A program made the translations under genes and the position numbers. Positions 55,867-64,000 of a DNA stretch of 64,000 bases are shown one piece after another (positions within the stretch are counted from its first letter, which is position 1; each line of letters opens with the position of its first letter). Under the pieces are notes generated by a model. It made no database searches. It worked only from the letters and a program-made list of their open reading frames with translations, and was not told the origin of the DNA. This DNA comes from Haloimpatiens sp042688525 (GTDB lineage: Bacteria > Bacillota > Clostridia > Clostridiales > Clostridiaceae): positions 2,790,001-2,854,000 of the forward strand of contig NZ_JBHWAB010000001.1 of NCBI RefSeq assembly GCF_042688525.2, written 5' to 3'.

Positions 55867-56913
55867 TTGAATAAAATTTATGTAATACGGCCCAATAAAA
55901 ATATTTCTGACCTTCTAAAGGAAATGATAGAATCTGCTACTGAGGGTATTGAAACTATCTTTATTGATGATATCTGCAGCATTCCAGATCTTAAAAATAA
56001 AAAGTTATTATTTGCCATAGAACTTACAGACATTGGTTATGATATTCCTATGATTCAATTTTTTCATAAATTATACACAAAAGAACCCGATGCCTTAAAA
56101 GGTTCTGTTGGAGCAGTACTTACGCATAGTATTACTGAATTTTCTACTAAACGAGCTACTCAAGACTTAATTTTTATGGCTAATAATTTGGGATGCAGTT
56201 TTATAGGCCACCCTCTTGTAGAAGCAACAAGTTCTTTAAGGAACTTTGCTACATGGCAAAAAACAATAAATCTTCCACTTAAAGAATTATGTCTTAAAAT
56301 GTGTTCTAGGCTCGGTAATAGATTGTTTGACTATTATTATAATCCAGTAAAAAATCCTAGAATTTTAGTTTTATATTCTAGTCCGCATACAAGATCTAAT
56401 ACATTAGACCTATGGCATCTAGTATCAAAACATTTAGATAATTATTGTATTAAAGAACTTGAAATTGAAAATGGTGAAATCATGGATTGTAAAGGTTGTC
56501 CTTATAATTTATGTGTTCACTATGGAAAACAAAAAAGTTGTTTTTATGGTGGTATTATGGTGAGAGAAGTATTACCTTCTATAGAAGAAGCTGATGTAAT
56601 AGTATGGCTTTGTCCTAACTACAATGATTCTATAGCTGCAAACTTAACTGCAGCAATTAACAGATTAACAGTACTATATAGGACAATAAGCTTTTACAAT
56701 AAAACTATTTTTTCAGTAATTGTATCTGGTAATTCTGGCAGTGATTCTGTAGCAAAACAATTAATTGGATCATTAAATATAAATAAAGGTTTTAGACTTC
56801 CCCCTCACTTTGCCATAACAGCAATAGCCAATGACCCCTATGCTATTTTTGAAATCGATAACATTGAAAAACGGACATGTAAATTTTCGCAAAATTTTAT
56901 TAATTCTATATAA
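55867..56913 (+). CDS. NADPH-dependent FMN reductase/iron-sulfur-flavoprotein-like protein
   Basis: 348 aa. The C-terminal half (about 165-345) is flavodoxin-like with the phosphate-binding start ILVLYSSPHTRSNTLDLW, a Cys cluster DCKGCPYNLCVHYG with a later Cys (KQKSC) as in iron-sulfur flavoproteins, and the stretch VIVWLCPNYNDSIAANLTA. The N-terminal half is a second, degenerate domain of similar type. The start is TTG, 25 nt after the dehydrogenase-like gene. A terminator follows. Function within the three-gene unit is unknown; a redox role with the dehydrogenase is plausible. Confidence 0.72.
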   Translation: MNKIYVIRPNKNISDLLKEMIESATEGIETIFIDDICSIPDLKNKKLLFAIELTDIGYDIPMIQFFHKLYTKEPDALKGSVGAVLTHSITEFSTKRATQDLIFMANNLGCSFIGHPLVEATSSLRNFATWQKTINLPLKELCLKMCSRLGNRLFDYYYNPVKNPRILVLYSSPHTRSNTLDLWHLVSKHLDNYCIKELEIENGEIMDCKGCPYNLCVHYGKQKSCFYGGIMVREVLPSIEEADVIVWLCPNYNDSIAANLTAAINRLTVLYRTISFYNKTIFSVIVSGNSGSDSVAKQLIGSLNINKGFRLPPHFAITAIANDPYAIFEIDNIEKRTCKFSQNFINSI

Positions 56914-56921
56914 TAAAAAAA

Positions 56922-56980
56922 TGAGACTATCTCTATGTAAAAATTAAATTCTATTTTGAGATAGTCCTTATTTTTATTTA
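56922..56980 (+). terminator. Rho-independent terminator
   Basis: GACTATCTC (56925-56933) and GAGATAGTC (56958-56966) form the stem, followed by CTTATTTTTATTT. It ends the three-gene operon. Confidence 0.82.
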
Positions 56981-57012
56981 AATATCAAAAAGCCTTTATT
57001 TAATTTATTAAA

Positions 57013-57041
57013 TGCGGTTATTTTTCACCTGCGAAAGTTAA
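57013..57041 (+). repeat. Palindromic repeat, right half copy (6)
   Basis: GCGGTTATTTTTCACC followed by TGCGAAAGTTAA matches the outer right arm only. With 49640-49676 it brackets the three-gene operon as approximate inverted repeats. Confidence 0.72.
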
Positions 57042-57157
57042 ATAAATAACTATCATCTGATAAAATTTTAGAATTACTCTCTTACATTTATAATGGAGAA
57101 TTTATATCTTTTGTTATATAATCTATATGTGACTTATTAACAGAAGAGGTGAAATTG

Positions 57158-57991
57158 ATGTATACAAAAGGTGATTTTCATTTACATACAAATGCATCAG
57201 ACGGAGGATATTCTCCAGAAGATTTAATAGAATTAGTTTCTAAAGAAGGCTTTGATATCATGTCTATTACTGATCATGATACTTTAGATTCAGTAGAAAG
57301 AGGAATAAAGTATGGAACAAAACTAGGTATAAAAGTTATTCCTGGCATTGAACTTTCTACAATGTACAAAGGAGAGACTATACATATACTTGGATATTTT
57401 AGAGATGACAATTATAAATCTAAAGATTTTAATAATTTTTTAATAGGTATGGGAGAATATAGAATCTACAGAGGTAAAAAAATTATTGAAAATCTAAAAA
57501 AATATTTTCACATTGAAGTAAGCTATGAAAAAGTTGTTGAAAGTGCTAAAGGCGTCATTGCACGTCCCCATATAGCAAAAGCAATTATAGATAAAGGTTA
57601 TAACTACACATGGAAATATATATTTGATAATATTTTAGGTAAAGACAGCCCTGCATATATACCTAATAAAAAAATTGACGTATCAGAAGGTATACAAATG
57701 CTTAAAGATTTGAATGCTGTAGTAGTACTTGCTCATCCTGTTTTAATCAAAAATTCTTCCATAGATGAAATGATGCAATTTGATTTTGATGGTATTGAAG
57801 CAATTTATCCTTTAAATAGTAAAGAAGATGAAAAAAAATTTTTAGATACTGCTAAAAAATATAACAAGTTCATTACTGCGGGCTCTGATTTTCATGGATT
57901 AGGTAAAAATGATACTACTCATGGAAAACCTGGTGATATATGTCTTGAAGGGAAACGACTTTGCGCATTTCTTAGTGCATTAAATCTGTAA
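57158..57991 (+). CDS. PHP-domain phosphoesterase (RNase AM/TrpH-YciV family)
   Basis: 277 aa. PHP metal motifs are visible: GDFHLHTNASDGGYSPE, ITDHDTLDS, GIELST, RPHIAKAI, VVLAHPVL and GSDFHG. By family it hydrolyses 3',5'-nucleoside bisphosphates or trims 5' RNA ends. A GTG at 57149 is in frame but lies within the AGAGGTG binding site; the ATG at 57158 is preferred. It stands outside the repeat-bracketed module. Confidence 0.88.
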   Translation: MYTKGDFHLHTNASDGGYSPEDLIELVSKEGFDIMSITDHDTLDSVERGIKYGTKLGIKVIPGIELSTMYKGETIHILGYFRDDNYKSKDFNNFLIGMGEYRIYRGKKIIENLKKYFHIEVSYEKVVESAKGVIARPHIAKAIIDKGYNYTWKYIFDNILGKDSPAYIPNKKIDVSEGIQMLKDLNAVVVLAHPVLIKNSSIDEMMQFDFDGIEAIYPLNSKEDEKKFLDTAKKYNKFITAGSDFHGLGKNDTTHGKPGDICLEGKRLCAFLSALNL

Positions 57992-58010
57992 TATAATTAT
58001 AAATTATAAC

Positions 58011-58131
58011 TCAACTTTCATAGTAAGCCAAAGGGAATGATATATTACGTAAGAAACATTTGAACAAAGTTCACAAGTTCTAAGCAAGATATCATTTCCC
58101 GTAGCGACTATTTTTCATCTGCGAAAGTTGA
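58011..58131. repeat. Palindromic MITE-like repeat, copy 7 (near full)
   Basis: Outer arms TCAACTTTCATAGTAAGCC and CATCTGCGAAAGTTGA, inner GGGAATGATAT and GATATCATTTCCC. A few bases of the left arm are deleted. It lies between convergent genes (PHP and glycosidase-like). The flanks both contain AATTATAA-like words. Confidence 0.85.
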
Positions 58132-58150
58132 ATTATAATAAATTATACTT

Positions 58151-59263
58151 TTACTTCTTAATCTCGTACCATTTACGAATAACTTCTATACTCTCTTTAC
58201 TAGGATAATAATTTTTATCGTTTCCCTGTTTTCCTATGGCAAAAACTGAAAAACCTAAGAGCCAATTTTCTTTTTCGAATACCTTATTATAAGCTTTAAA
58301 ACAGTTAGCTTGTTCAATGTTATTAACTACATTTGATGATTGTGGATTCCAAGGTTCTACTGAAGCATAGTTTCTCTTTGGAAAACCTAATTCTCCAAAA
58401 AATATAGGCTTGTTCCACTTATTGTGTAAGTTCTCTAATTCTTTTTTTACATTTTGTTTTCTATTGTATCTTTGAACACTATATATAGAACTAACTAAAT
58501 TATCCACTTTATTTGTTGGGTTATTGGTTAATTCAAAATATGCTGCAATTGAAATAAAATCTACTTTTGAAAACAATTTATTATTTAATTTGTTTTCATA
58601 AGCTTTAATAGTTTTTTCATCCCATTCTGCTGTATACCACCAACAAGTTCTATAGGTAACAAGTCCTTTATAAAAACTTTTTACATAATCAATCAAATCA
58701 CACCAATAACCTTCTGCATATTCCATATTTACAAAATTTGAAGCAACATTTAAAGCATCTACATGATATGGAACTGCAATATCATCTATTAATTTTTTTA
58801 AAACTTTTGTTTTCCAATTCCAAAAAAATTCATTTATATCTGTAGGCTTCCAATTAGTTTCATACAATTCACCATTTTTAATCCAAGGATATGGTTCTAA
58901 TATTATATTAATTTTTTTCCATCTTAGTTTTTTTATTAACTCTATTGCCTTCTTCTCACTTTGTAAGTCTACCTTCATATCATTTGATGAAAGAGATTTT
59001 ATGTTTACTATAACTGGTATATTTACAGTATTAAGTGATAATTTATCTATATCTTCTAATACCTGATCTACATCATAATCTGTAGATAAATTACCGGATT
59101 TTATCTTAACACTAAACTGTTTATTTAAAGTTTTGCCTTGTATTTTATTTTTTATATCATTTATATATCCTTTTATTGTAGGATTAAGTTGAACTACATA
59201 AAATATTGAGGCAATGATAACAATAGCTATAACAATTACTAAATTCTTTTTTGAAAATTTCAT
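58151..59263 (-). CDS. Membrane-anchored TIM-barrel glycoside hydrolase-like protein
   Basis: 370 aa. An N-terminal anchor (LVIVIAIVIIASIFYVV) is followed by a (beta/alpha)8-type domain: INIILEPYPWIKNGELY, ALNVASNFVNMEYA, KVDFISIAAYFELT and the probable catalytic Glu in PIFFGELGFPKRN. The layout resembles GH113-like or endoglucanase-like enzymes. Last gene of the exopolysaccharide operon, where a hydrolase that trims the polymer is usual (BcsZ, CcsZ). Family assignment is tentative. Confidence 0.65.
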   Translation of the reverse strand: MKFSKKNLVIVIAIVIIASIFYVVQLNPTIKGYINDIKNKIQGKTLNKQFSVKIKSGNLSTDYDVDQVLEDIDKLSLNTVNIPVIVNIKSLSSNDMKVDLQSEKKAIELIKKLRWKKINIILEPYPWIKNGELYETNWKPTDINEFFWNWKTKVLKKLIDDIAVPYHVDALNVASNFVNMEYAEGYWCDLIDYVKSFYKGLVTYRTCWWYTAEWDEKTIKAYENKLNNKLFSKVDFISIAAYFELTNNPTNKVDNLVSSIYSVQRYNRKQNVKKELENLHNKWNKPIFFGELGFPKRNYASVEPWNPQSSNVVNNIEQANCFKAYNKVFEKENWLLGFSVFAIGKQGNDKNYYPSKESIEVIRKWYEIKK

Positions 59264-59292
59264 TATTTTCTCCTTATAAAAAATACTAAAAA

Positions 59293-61383
59293 TTAAACAT
59301 TTCTTTTATGTTTCCTTGCAAGCAAAACAATTACTATTATACTGAAAGATATTAAGAATACTAAAAAAATTACTAAAAATTTAGTTTCACCACTTAAAGA
59401 TATTTTTTTAAAGAAATTACTTTCTGATACTTTTCCATCTTCATAATCCTTACCATAATAATTATACATAATATCACCATATCTGTCTATTATTACTCCA
59501 TTTCCCTTTAACCTTGATATAAAACTAAAATCTTTTAAATATCTTTCAACCATAGATAAATCTTTTTCTTCTACTGCAGTAACTACCATAATCTTATTTG
59601 TATTACTATAAGGAGAATCTATAAGCTGAAGTGATGATATCTTCTTAGAATAATCTTTTAATAAGTTAATTTTTTCATTAGAAAGAAAATGATTAAAATT
59701 ATCATCAAATTTAATATAAAGATTATTATTTAATTTCTTTATTAAATCATTGTTGTTAGGTGTACCAAATACAATCAGATTATCTTTATTTGTTTTAGAA
59801 GAAATTTCACTATTTTTTATTACATTAATCTTCCCTGTATTTAACTCAACATCATGTCCTATATGTGCAATTATATTTGCTGCCCACGTAAGTTCTCTAG
59901 ATGAAGGATTATCTGGTAAAACCATAGTTAAATTATTAAATACTCCATTGGATACAAAAGGATTGGGATAATTTTCAAATACTATTTCTTTTGAATTATC
60001 ATAAGGTGTATATATATATGACTCATTTGATATATATGCCCAAGGAGTATCTTCTTGTCTTATGGTACAATATAAATCTTTCATTTCTAAATCAAAAGCT
60101 ATTTTAACATTATAATTATTTGTATTTCTAATTTCTTCAGGAATTTTTATTTCAATCACATGTTCATCTGCATATTTACTTTCTAATTTTCTACTTCCTA
60201 TAGGAGTATCGTTTATATATACTGTCATAAGTGACCTATCAAAATCTAAATTTTTAGAATATCTACTTTTAATAACTACTTTTGCATCATCTTTAATATA
60301 TCTATTTTTAGGTATAGATATATTAAAATCTACTTCATGTCTAAACATACCCTTTAATGTAACATTATCATATCCTAATTTAGATAAAACTATCTTATCT
60401 CCTTGATATTTTTCCTTATCATATACATCTAGATTTTCACCAACTATCATATTACTAGAACTTATTTCACTAACTAAATTTTTACTTGAAAGTAACGCTG
60501 CTGCTTTTATTATGTTTTTATCATTATTTGAAATTATAATCAACATCTTTTTATCTTTGTTATATGGTGATTTAACTTCTTTAATTATACAATTCTTTTC
60601 TAAACTTTTTAATTCATAACTATTTAATAAATTCAATATTTCTTTAGGAACTTTATTCTTTTTTGATATAAATATTATGTTATTGTTCTTTGACTTATAA
60701 TCAGATATTTTATACATTTGTATATTTAAATTATTAAATTTTCTTTTTGATCCAAAATTTGCTGCAAGCATCATAGCTGCAGTGCTTTCACTACTTTCAA
60801 ATTTATCTGGAAGTAAAATTACACTATTAACTGGTTTTTCATCACTAGCCTTTATATAAGGAAATGGAAATTCTCTGAGAGAATTTGTATCCTCTTTTTC
60901 TTCAAAATTAATATGTACATAAGACTCCTTAAGTAACGCTAACCAATTTGCATTATTTAAATCATCAACACAAGGTTTTTCTGATATTCTTCTATAAGAC
61001 TTTATTTCTATTTCATTATATCCATTAATAACTTTATTAGTTGGTATAGATATTTTTATATTTTCTTTAACATTTTGTTTATTTTCAAGTTTAGTTGAAT
61101 ATATAGGAAATCCATTTATCAAAACTGTAATACTTGAATAATTTTTATTTATAATTTCACTTTGAGTAAATATTAAATTTAAATAAGCATCTTTAACTTT
61201 CCAACTATTATCTACTTGAAAGAAAAATTTATTACTTCCATAAACTCCTTTTAATATGATATCTTTTTTTAATTCATATTTTTTAGATTTTGTAATATTT
61301 TCACCTTTTACATTATTAATGATCATTGTACTACTTGATATTACTAACATGAAAATTATTAATTTACTCAAAAATTTTTTCAT
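59293..61383 (-). CDS. BcsB-like cellulose/exopolysaccharide synthase accessory subunit
   Basis: 696 aa. It has a signal peptide, repeated jelly-roll and flavodoxin-like segments typical of BcsB (VLINGFPIYSTKL, STAAMMLAANFGSKRKF, SRELTWAANIIAHIGHDVEL), and one C-terminal membrane helix (KFLVIFLVFLISFSIIVIVLLA) with a basic tail. BcsB guides the nascent polysaccharide from the synthase across the membrane. Directly downstream of the glycosyltransferase gene. Start after AGGAGAGATACAT. Confidence 0.82.
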   Translation of the reverse strand: MKKFLSKLIIFMLVISSSTMIINNVKGENITKSKKYELKKDIILKGVYGSNKFFFQVDNSWKVKDAYLNLIFTQSEIINKNYSSITVLINGFPIYSTKLENKQNVKENIKISIPTNKVINGYNEIEIKSYRRISEKPCVDDLNNANWLALLKESYVHINFEEKEDTNSLREFPFPYIKASDEKPVNSVILLPDKFESSESTAAMMLAANFGSKRKFNNLNIQMYKISDYKSKNNNIIFISKKNKVPKEILNLLNSYELKSLEKNCIIKEVKSPYNKDKKMLIIISNNDKNIIKAAALLSSKNLVSEISSSNMIVGENLDVYDKEKYQGDKIVLSKLGYDNVTLKGMFRHEVDFNISIPKNRYIKDDAKVVIKSRYSKNLDFDRSLMTVYINDTPIGSRKLESKYADEHVIEIKIPEEIRNTNNYNVKIAFDLEMKDLYCTIRQEDTPWAYISNESYIYTPYDNSKEIVFENYPNPFVSNGVFNNLTMVLPDNPSSRELTWAANIIAHIGHDVELNTGKINVIKNSEISSKTNKDNLIVFGTPNNNDLIKKLNNNLYIKFDDNFNHFLSNEKINLLKDYSKKISSLQLIDSPYSNTNKIMVVTAVEEKDLSMVERYLKDFSFISRLKGNGVIIDRYGDIMYNYYGKDYEDGKVSESNFFKKISLSGETKFLVIFLVFLISFSIIVIVLLARKHKRNV

Positions 61384-61394
61384 ATGTATCTCTC

Positions 61395-62657
61395 CTAAAA
61401 TCTTTCTGTTTTATACCACTTAACTTCTTTTTTAAATAATTTATCTTTAATATATTCAATTATTCCTTTTATAGCTACAACCATCCAAAGTTGACAATAT
61501 GTAAAATACATTATTGGAATTAAAATTAAATTTTTTATTCCGCTTTCTCCTTTTTCCATAGTTAACGCTATACTAACTTCAAGTATAAAAAGCACATAAG
61601 CAAGTATCCAAAGTAAAAAAAAGTTTCCTGAAACGCTAGTTTTTATATCTGTTGTAATACTTAAAACAAAAATTATATCAGATATTATTACAGAAGATAA
61701 AAATATGAAATATATTAAGAAAAAATATAGTATATCAAATACCACTTTTTTCTCAATGTTTTTAAAAATCTTTTTAATATATTTAGTTAGTACATAAACA
61801 TTTCCTTTTGCCCATCTTGTTCTTTGCTTTAACCATACTTTTAAAGTTTCCGGTTCTTGTTCCCAAGTAACTGACAAAGGCATAAAAGCTATTTTATAGC
61901 CCATATTATACAGTCTAAAGCTTATCTCTGTATCTTCAGCTATAGCATTTATATCCCAACCATTTAATTTCTTAATTAAATCATGTCGTATTACAAAATT
62001 TGTACCTGGTATAGTACATAAATTTAAAAGTTCCCATCTACCTGCTTGAGCCATCCATTGAAAGCTTAAGGTTTCTATATTTATGAATCTTGTAAGTATG
62101 TTTTTATTTTTATTTCTAGTTCTAAATTTGCCTATTACTGCACCAAGTTCTTTATTAAAATAAATTACTTGTATAAGATACTTTAAAGCATTCTTTTCAG
62201 GAGTATTATCTGCATCATAAACAGCTATATATTCACCTGTAGAATTTTTCAACCCTATATTTAAGGCATTTGATTTTCCTCTACCTCCTGTCTTTTTATC
62301 AGTATTAATTATCTTAAAATTATAACCTTTATATTCTTTTCTTATTTTATTTAAAACTTCATAAGTTCCATCTGAAGAATTATCATTTACTACTATTAAT
62401 TCCATCTTATCTTTAGGATAATTTAAAAGCAAAAGAGATTTTACAGTTCTGCCGATTACTTTTTCCTCATTATGAGCTGGTACAAGTATTGATACCTTAG
62501 GATATTCTTCTTCCTTTAACTCTTTTGGTTTTAAATTAAGACACTTAATGTAATACCTATGTCCTAATAAAGTTAATACCATATTCATAAGCAAAAGTAT
62601 CCATATAGATACTAAAGAATAAATGAATAAAAAATCAATTAATGTTAATTTCACCAT
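61395..62657 (-). CDS. Processive family 2 glycosyltransferase (cellulose/PNAG synthase-like)
   Basis: 420 aa. One N-terminal helix, GT-A domain, then about four C-terminal helices. Catalytic motifs are complete: VLVPAHNEEKVIG, VVNDNSSDGT, YDADNTPEKN (DxD), AEDTEISFRL (ED) and QRTRWAKGN (QxxRW). No PilZ domain, unlike BcsA. With BcsB-like and deacetylase neighbours it should polymerise a beta-linked glucan or N-acetylglucosamine polymer; the sugar cannot be read from the sequence. Confidence 0.87.
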   Translation of the reverse strand: MVKLTLIDFLFIYSLVSIWILLLMNMVLTLLGHRYYIKCLNLKPKELKEEEYPKVSILVPAHNEEKVIGRTVKSLLLLNYPKDKMELIVVNDNSSDGTYEVLNKIRKEYKGYNFKIINTDKKTGGRGKSNALNIGLKNSTGEYIAVYDADNTPEKNALKYLIQVIYFNKELGAVIGKFRTRNKNKNILTRFINIETLSFQWMAQAGRWELLNLCTIPGTNFVIRHDLIKKLNGWDINAIAEDTEISFRLYNMGYKIAFMPLSVTWEQEPETLKVWLKQRTRWAKGNVYVLTKYIKKIFKNIEKKVVFDILYFFLIYFIFLSSVIISDIIFVLSITTDIKTSVSGNFFLLWILAYVLFILEVSIALTMEKGESGIKNLILIPIMYFTYCQLWMVVAIKGIIEYIKDKLFKKEVKWYKTERF

Positions 62658-62661
62658 AAAA

Positions 62662-64000
62662 TCACCTTAAAAATTTATTTTTGTCTATTCTTTTTAATTT
62701 AATAAATATAATTAGAAATGTAATACAAAAGATTGAAACTATAATTATTACCATTATATTTATTTTAGATATATAGTTGATTTTTTTAACACTGTCTTTG
62801 TTCTTATTACTAATTCCTTCAACTGTAATATTGCCATTATCTGAATATATTTTTATATTTCCTAACATTACCCAATTATGTTCTTGTTTTAAATCTAAGA
62901 ACCTAACTTCATTTTGTTTTAAATAATTTACAGCTCTTTTTAAGTATTTTATATCTAAGTAAGGGTGAAAAAATAAACCTGCAGTATATCCTCTAACCAT
63001 AGAAACTTGTTCAAAGTTTTCTTTAATTCTATTCATTGTTAAAGGATCATCAATATCAATATATCCTAAATTTTCTGGAATTAATTTATTAAAAGATTTT
63101 GTATTACGAAGAACATATGGAAATGCTGTAGTAGTAAATTTTTTATTACTACTCTGATATTGTCCTACATAAGTAGAAAAATATTTTTTTAATTCTTTAT
63201 ATCCCTTTTCATCTATAGCATAATGAGGTGCCTCAAAACCTAAGGGATAAATCTTATTTTTTACGCATTCAGTTAAACCTTTTTCAACTTTGTCATAGAC
63301 TAATTTCTCTATATTTACATTAAGTGGAGCATCATTATATCCATCCCAAAATTCAAAACCTTCACCTGAAACTGTACCTTTTCTATTTTGATGAATATAA
63401 CCATGTAATATAACAGTTCCTCCTTTGTTTTCCATATATTTAATTGCATTAATAAACTCTTTGTTTTGTGACATATTGTTTATATAACCAGTTTCTTTGT
63501 TTACATAAGCAGGTATTAATGCTATTATAAATGGAATATTTTCTTTATATAAATAATCTGCTATTGCTTTTAATTTATTAGTATCTCTAAAGGGATGAAC
63601 ATCTTCTATCCTTATAAATACGTTACCTTTATCCTCAATTTTTGTATCAAATATATCATTTAACAAATCGCAGAAAACATAAAATAATAGGGAATTATCA
63701 TCAATACTAGAAATGTACCACAAATTTTTGTTTTTTAATGCAAAAGGATAGTAATTTGTTCCATCACTCATATATGAAAATACTTCTACTTTTTCACTTT
63801 GTTTAATATTTAGTGTAGTAAAATTCCATTTGTCACCTATAAAAAATTTTTTCATTTCACTATATGAATATTTTTTATCTCTCTTATTTGTATAGTATAA
63901 TTCAGTAATGTCTGTTTTCTCTCTAAAATAACTTACCTCATACTTTTTATCATTTAAAAAATAATTGATACCTTTTCCAATCCAACATATTTTACCTTTA
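62662..64000 (-). CDS. DUF2334 polysaccharide deacetylase-like protein (N-terminus beyond the right edge)
   Basis: At least 446 codons. The frame stays open through the right edge of the window (reading GKICWIGKGINYFLNDKKYE upstream), so the internal ATG at 63855, which has no ribosome binding site, is not the start. The deacetylase core has VFIRIEDVHPFRD, PFIIALIPAYVNKETG and the metal motif VILHGYIHQNR; a C-terminal membrane helix follows (MVIIIVSIFCITFLIIFI). It precedes the glycosyltransferase gene by 4 nt. It probably removes acetyl groups from the exported polymer, as IcaB/PgaB do. Confidence 0.82.
   Translation of the reverse strand, partial: KGKICWIGKGINYFLNDKKYEVSYFREKTDITELYYTNKRDKKYSYSEMKKFFIGDKWNFTTLNIKQSEKVEVFSYMSDGTNYYPFALKNKNLWYISSIDDNSLLFYVFCDLLNDIFDTKIEDKGNVFIRIEDVHPFRDTNKLKAIADYLYKENIPFIIALIPAYVNKETGYINNMSQNKEFINAIKYMENKGGTVILHGYIHQNRKGTVSGEGFEFWDGYNDAPLNVNIEKLVYDKVEKGLTECVKNKIYPLGFEAPHYAIDEKGYKELKKYFSTYVGQYQSSNKKFTTTAFPYVLRNTKSFNKLIPENLGYIDIDDPLTMNRIKENFEQVSMVRGYTAGLFFHPYLDIKYLKRAVNYLKQNEVRFLDLKQEHNWVMLGNIKIYSDNGNITVEGISNKNKDSVKKINYISKINIMVIIIVSIFCITFLIIFIKLKRIDKNKFLR

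Noticed and set aside
1..64000. tRNA, rRNA or CRISPR loci
   Set aside because: I looked for cloverleaf-like GC-rich islands, rRNA motifs and regularly spaced repeats by eye and found none; the only GC-richer noncoding islands are the riboswitch and the IS110 leader.

Overview
This window is very AT-rich DNA with short intergenic gaps, GGAGG-type ribosome binding sites and several TTG/GTG starts. With an Rnf complex, CWB2 cell-wall anchoring repeats, BadF-type activases and a 2-hydroxycarboxylate transporter, it points to an anaerobic Clostridium (sensu stricto). I cannot name the species. I saw no rRNA, tRNA or CRISPR array.

Layout. 1-11.9 kb is metabolic: a partial AraC-type regulator divergent from an archaeal/fungal-type asd; a DcuS/DcuR-like two-component system; an Rnf operon (rnfDGEAB, with no rnfC next to it); malic enzyme with a 2HCT malate/citrate symporter; and an orphan FliD-like protein. 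12-17.1 kb holds RNase Z, three 2-hydroxyacyl-CoA-dehydratase/activase-like genes, a peptidoglycan-binding protein and a small lipoprotein.

17.2-45.5 kb is the centrepiece. A cobalamin riboswitch followed by a terminator (minus strand, 45.5-45.2 kb) precedes about 28 kb of co-directional genes. These encode a DUF4430 lipoprotein, membrane proteins, a MoxR/DUF58/vWA module, and a repeated pairing of secreted alpha/alpha-barrel proteins (prenyltransferase/squalene-oxidase repeats) with secreted DUF4430 proteins. They end in a complete ECF transporter (T, fused A-A', S). The alpha-barrel plus DUF4430 pairing matches the two-domain architecture of animal intrinsic factor/transcobalamin, here split over separate proteins and carrying wall anchors (CWB2, SLH-like, lipid). 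I infer a surface vitamin B12 capture and import system. Two of its genes are broken by frameshifts at A6 tracts.

46-49.3 kb holds an MFS exporter, an unlisted 39-aa peptide gene with its own terminator, and an IS110-family insertion sequence with a split transposase and a structured upstream segment that looks like a bridge RNA. 49.7-56.9 kb encodes a 1616-aa multidomain protein (HD, helical repeats, NMNAT-like, acetyltransferase-like, phosphoribosyltransferase-like) with a lactate/malate-dehydrogenase-like protein and a flavoprotein; I do not recognise this set as a described system. 57.1-64 kb has a PHP phosphoesterase and, on the minus strand, an exopolysaccharide operon (DUF2334 deacetylase, processive GT2, BcsB-like, glycosidase-like).

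A palindromic, MITE-like repeat of about 135 bp (outer arm beginning TCAACTTTCGCAG) occurs in five near-full copies. Two of these have other palindromic DNA inserted in the loop. Two half copies bracket the 49.7-56.9 kb three-gene module like terminal inverted repeats.
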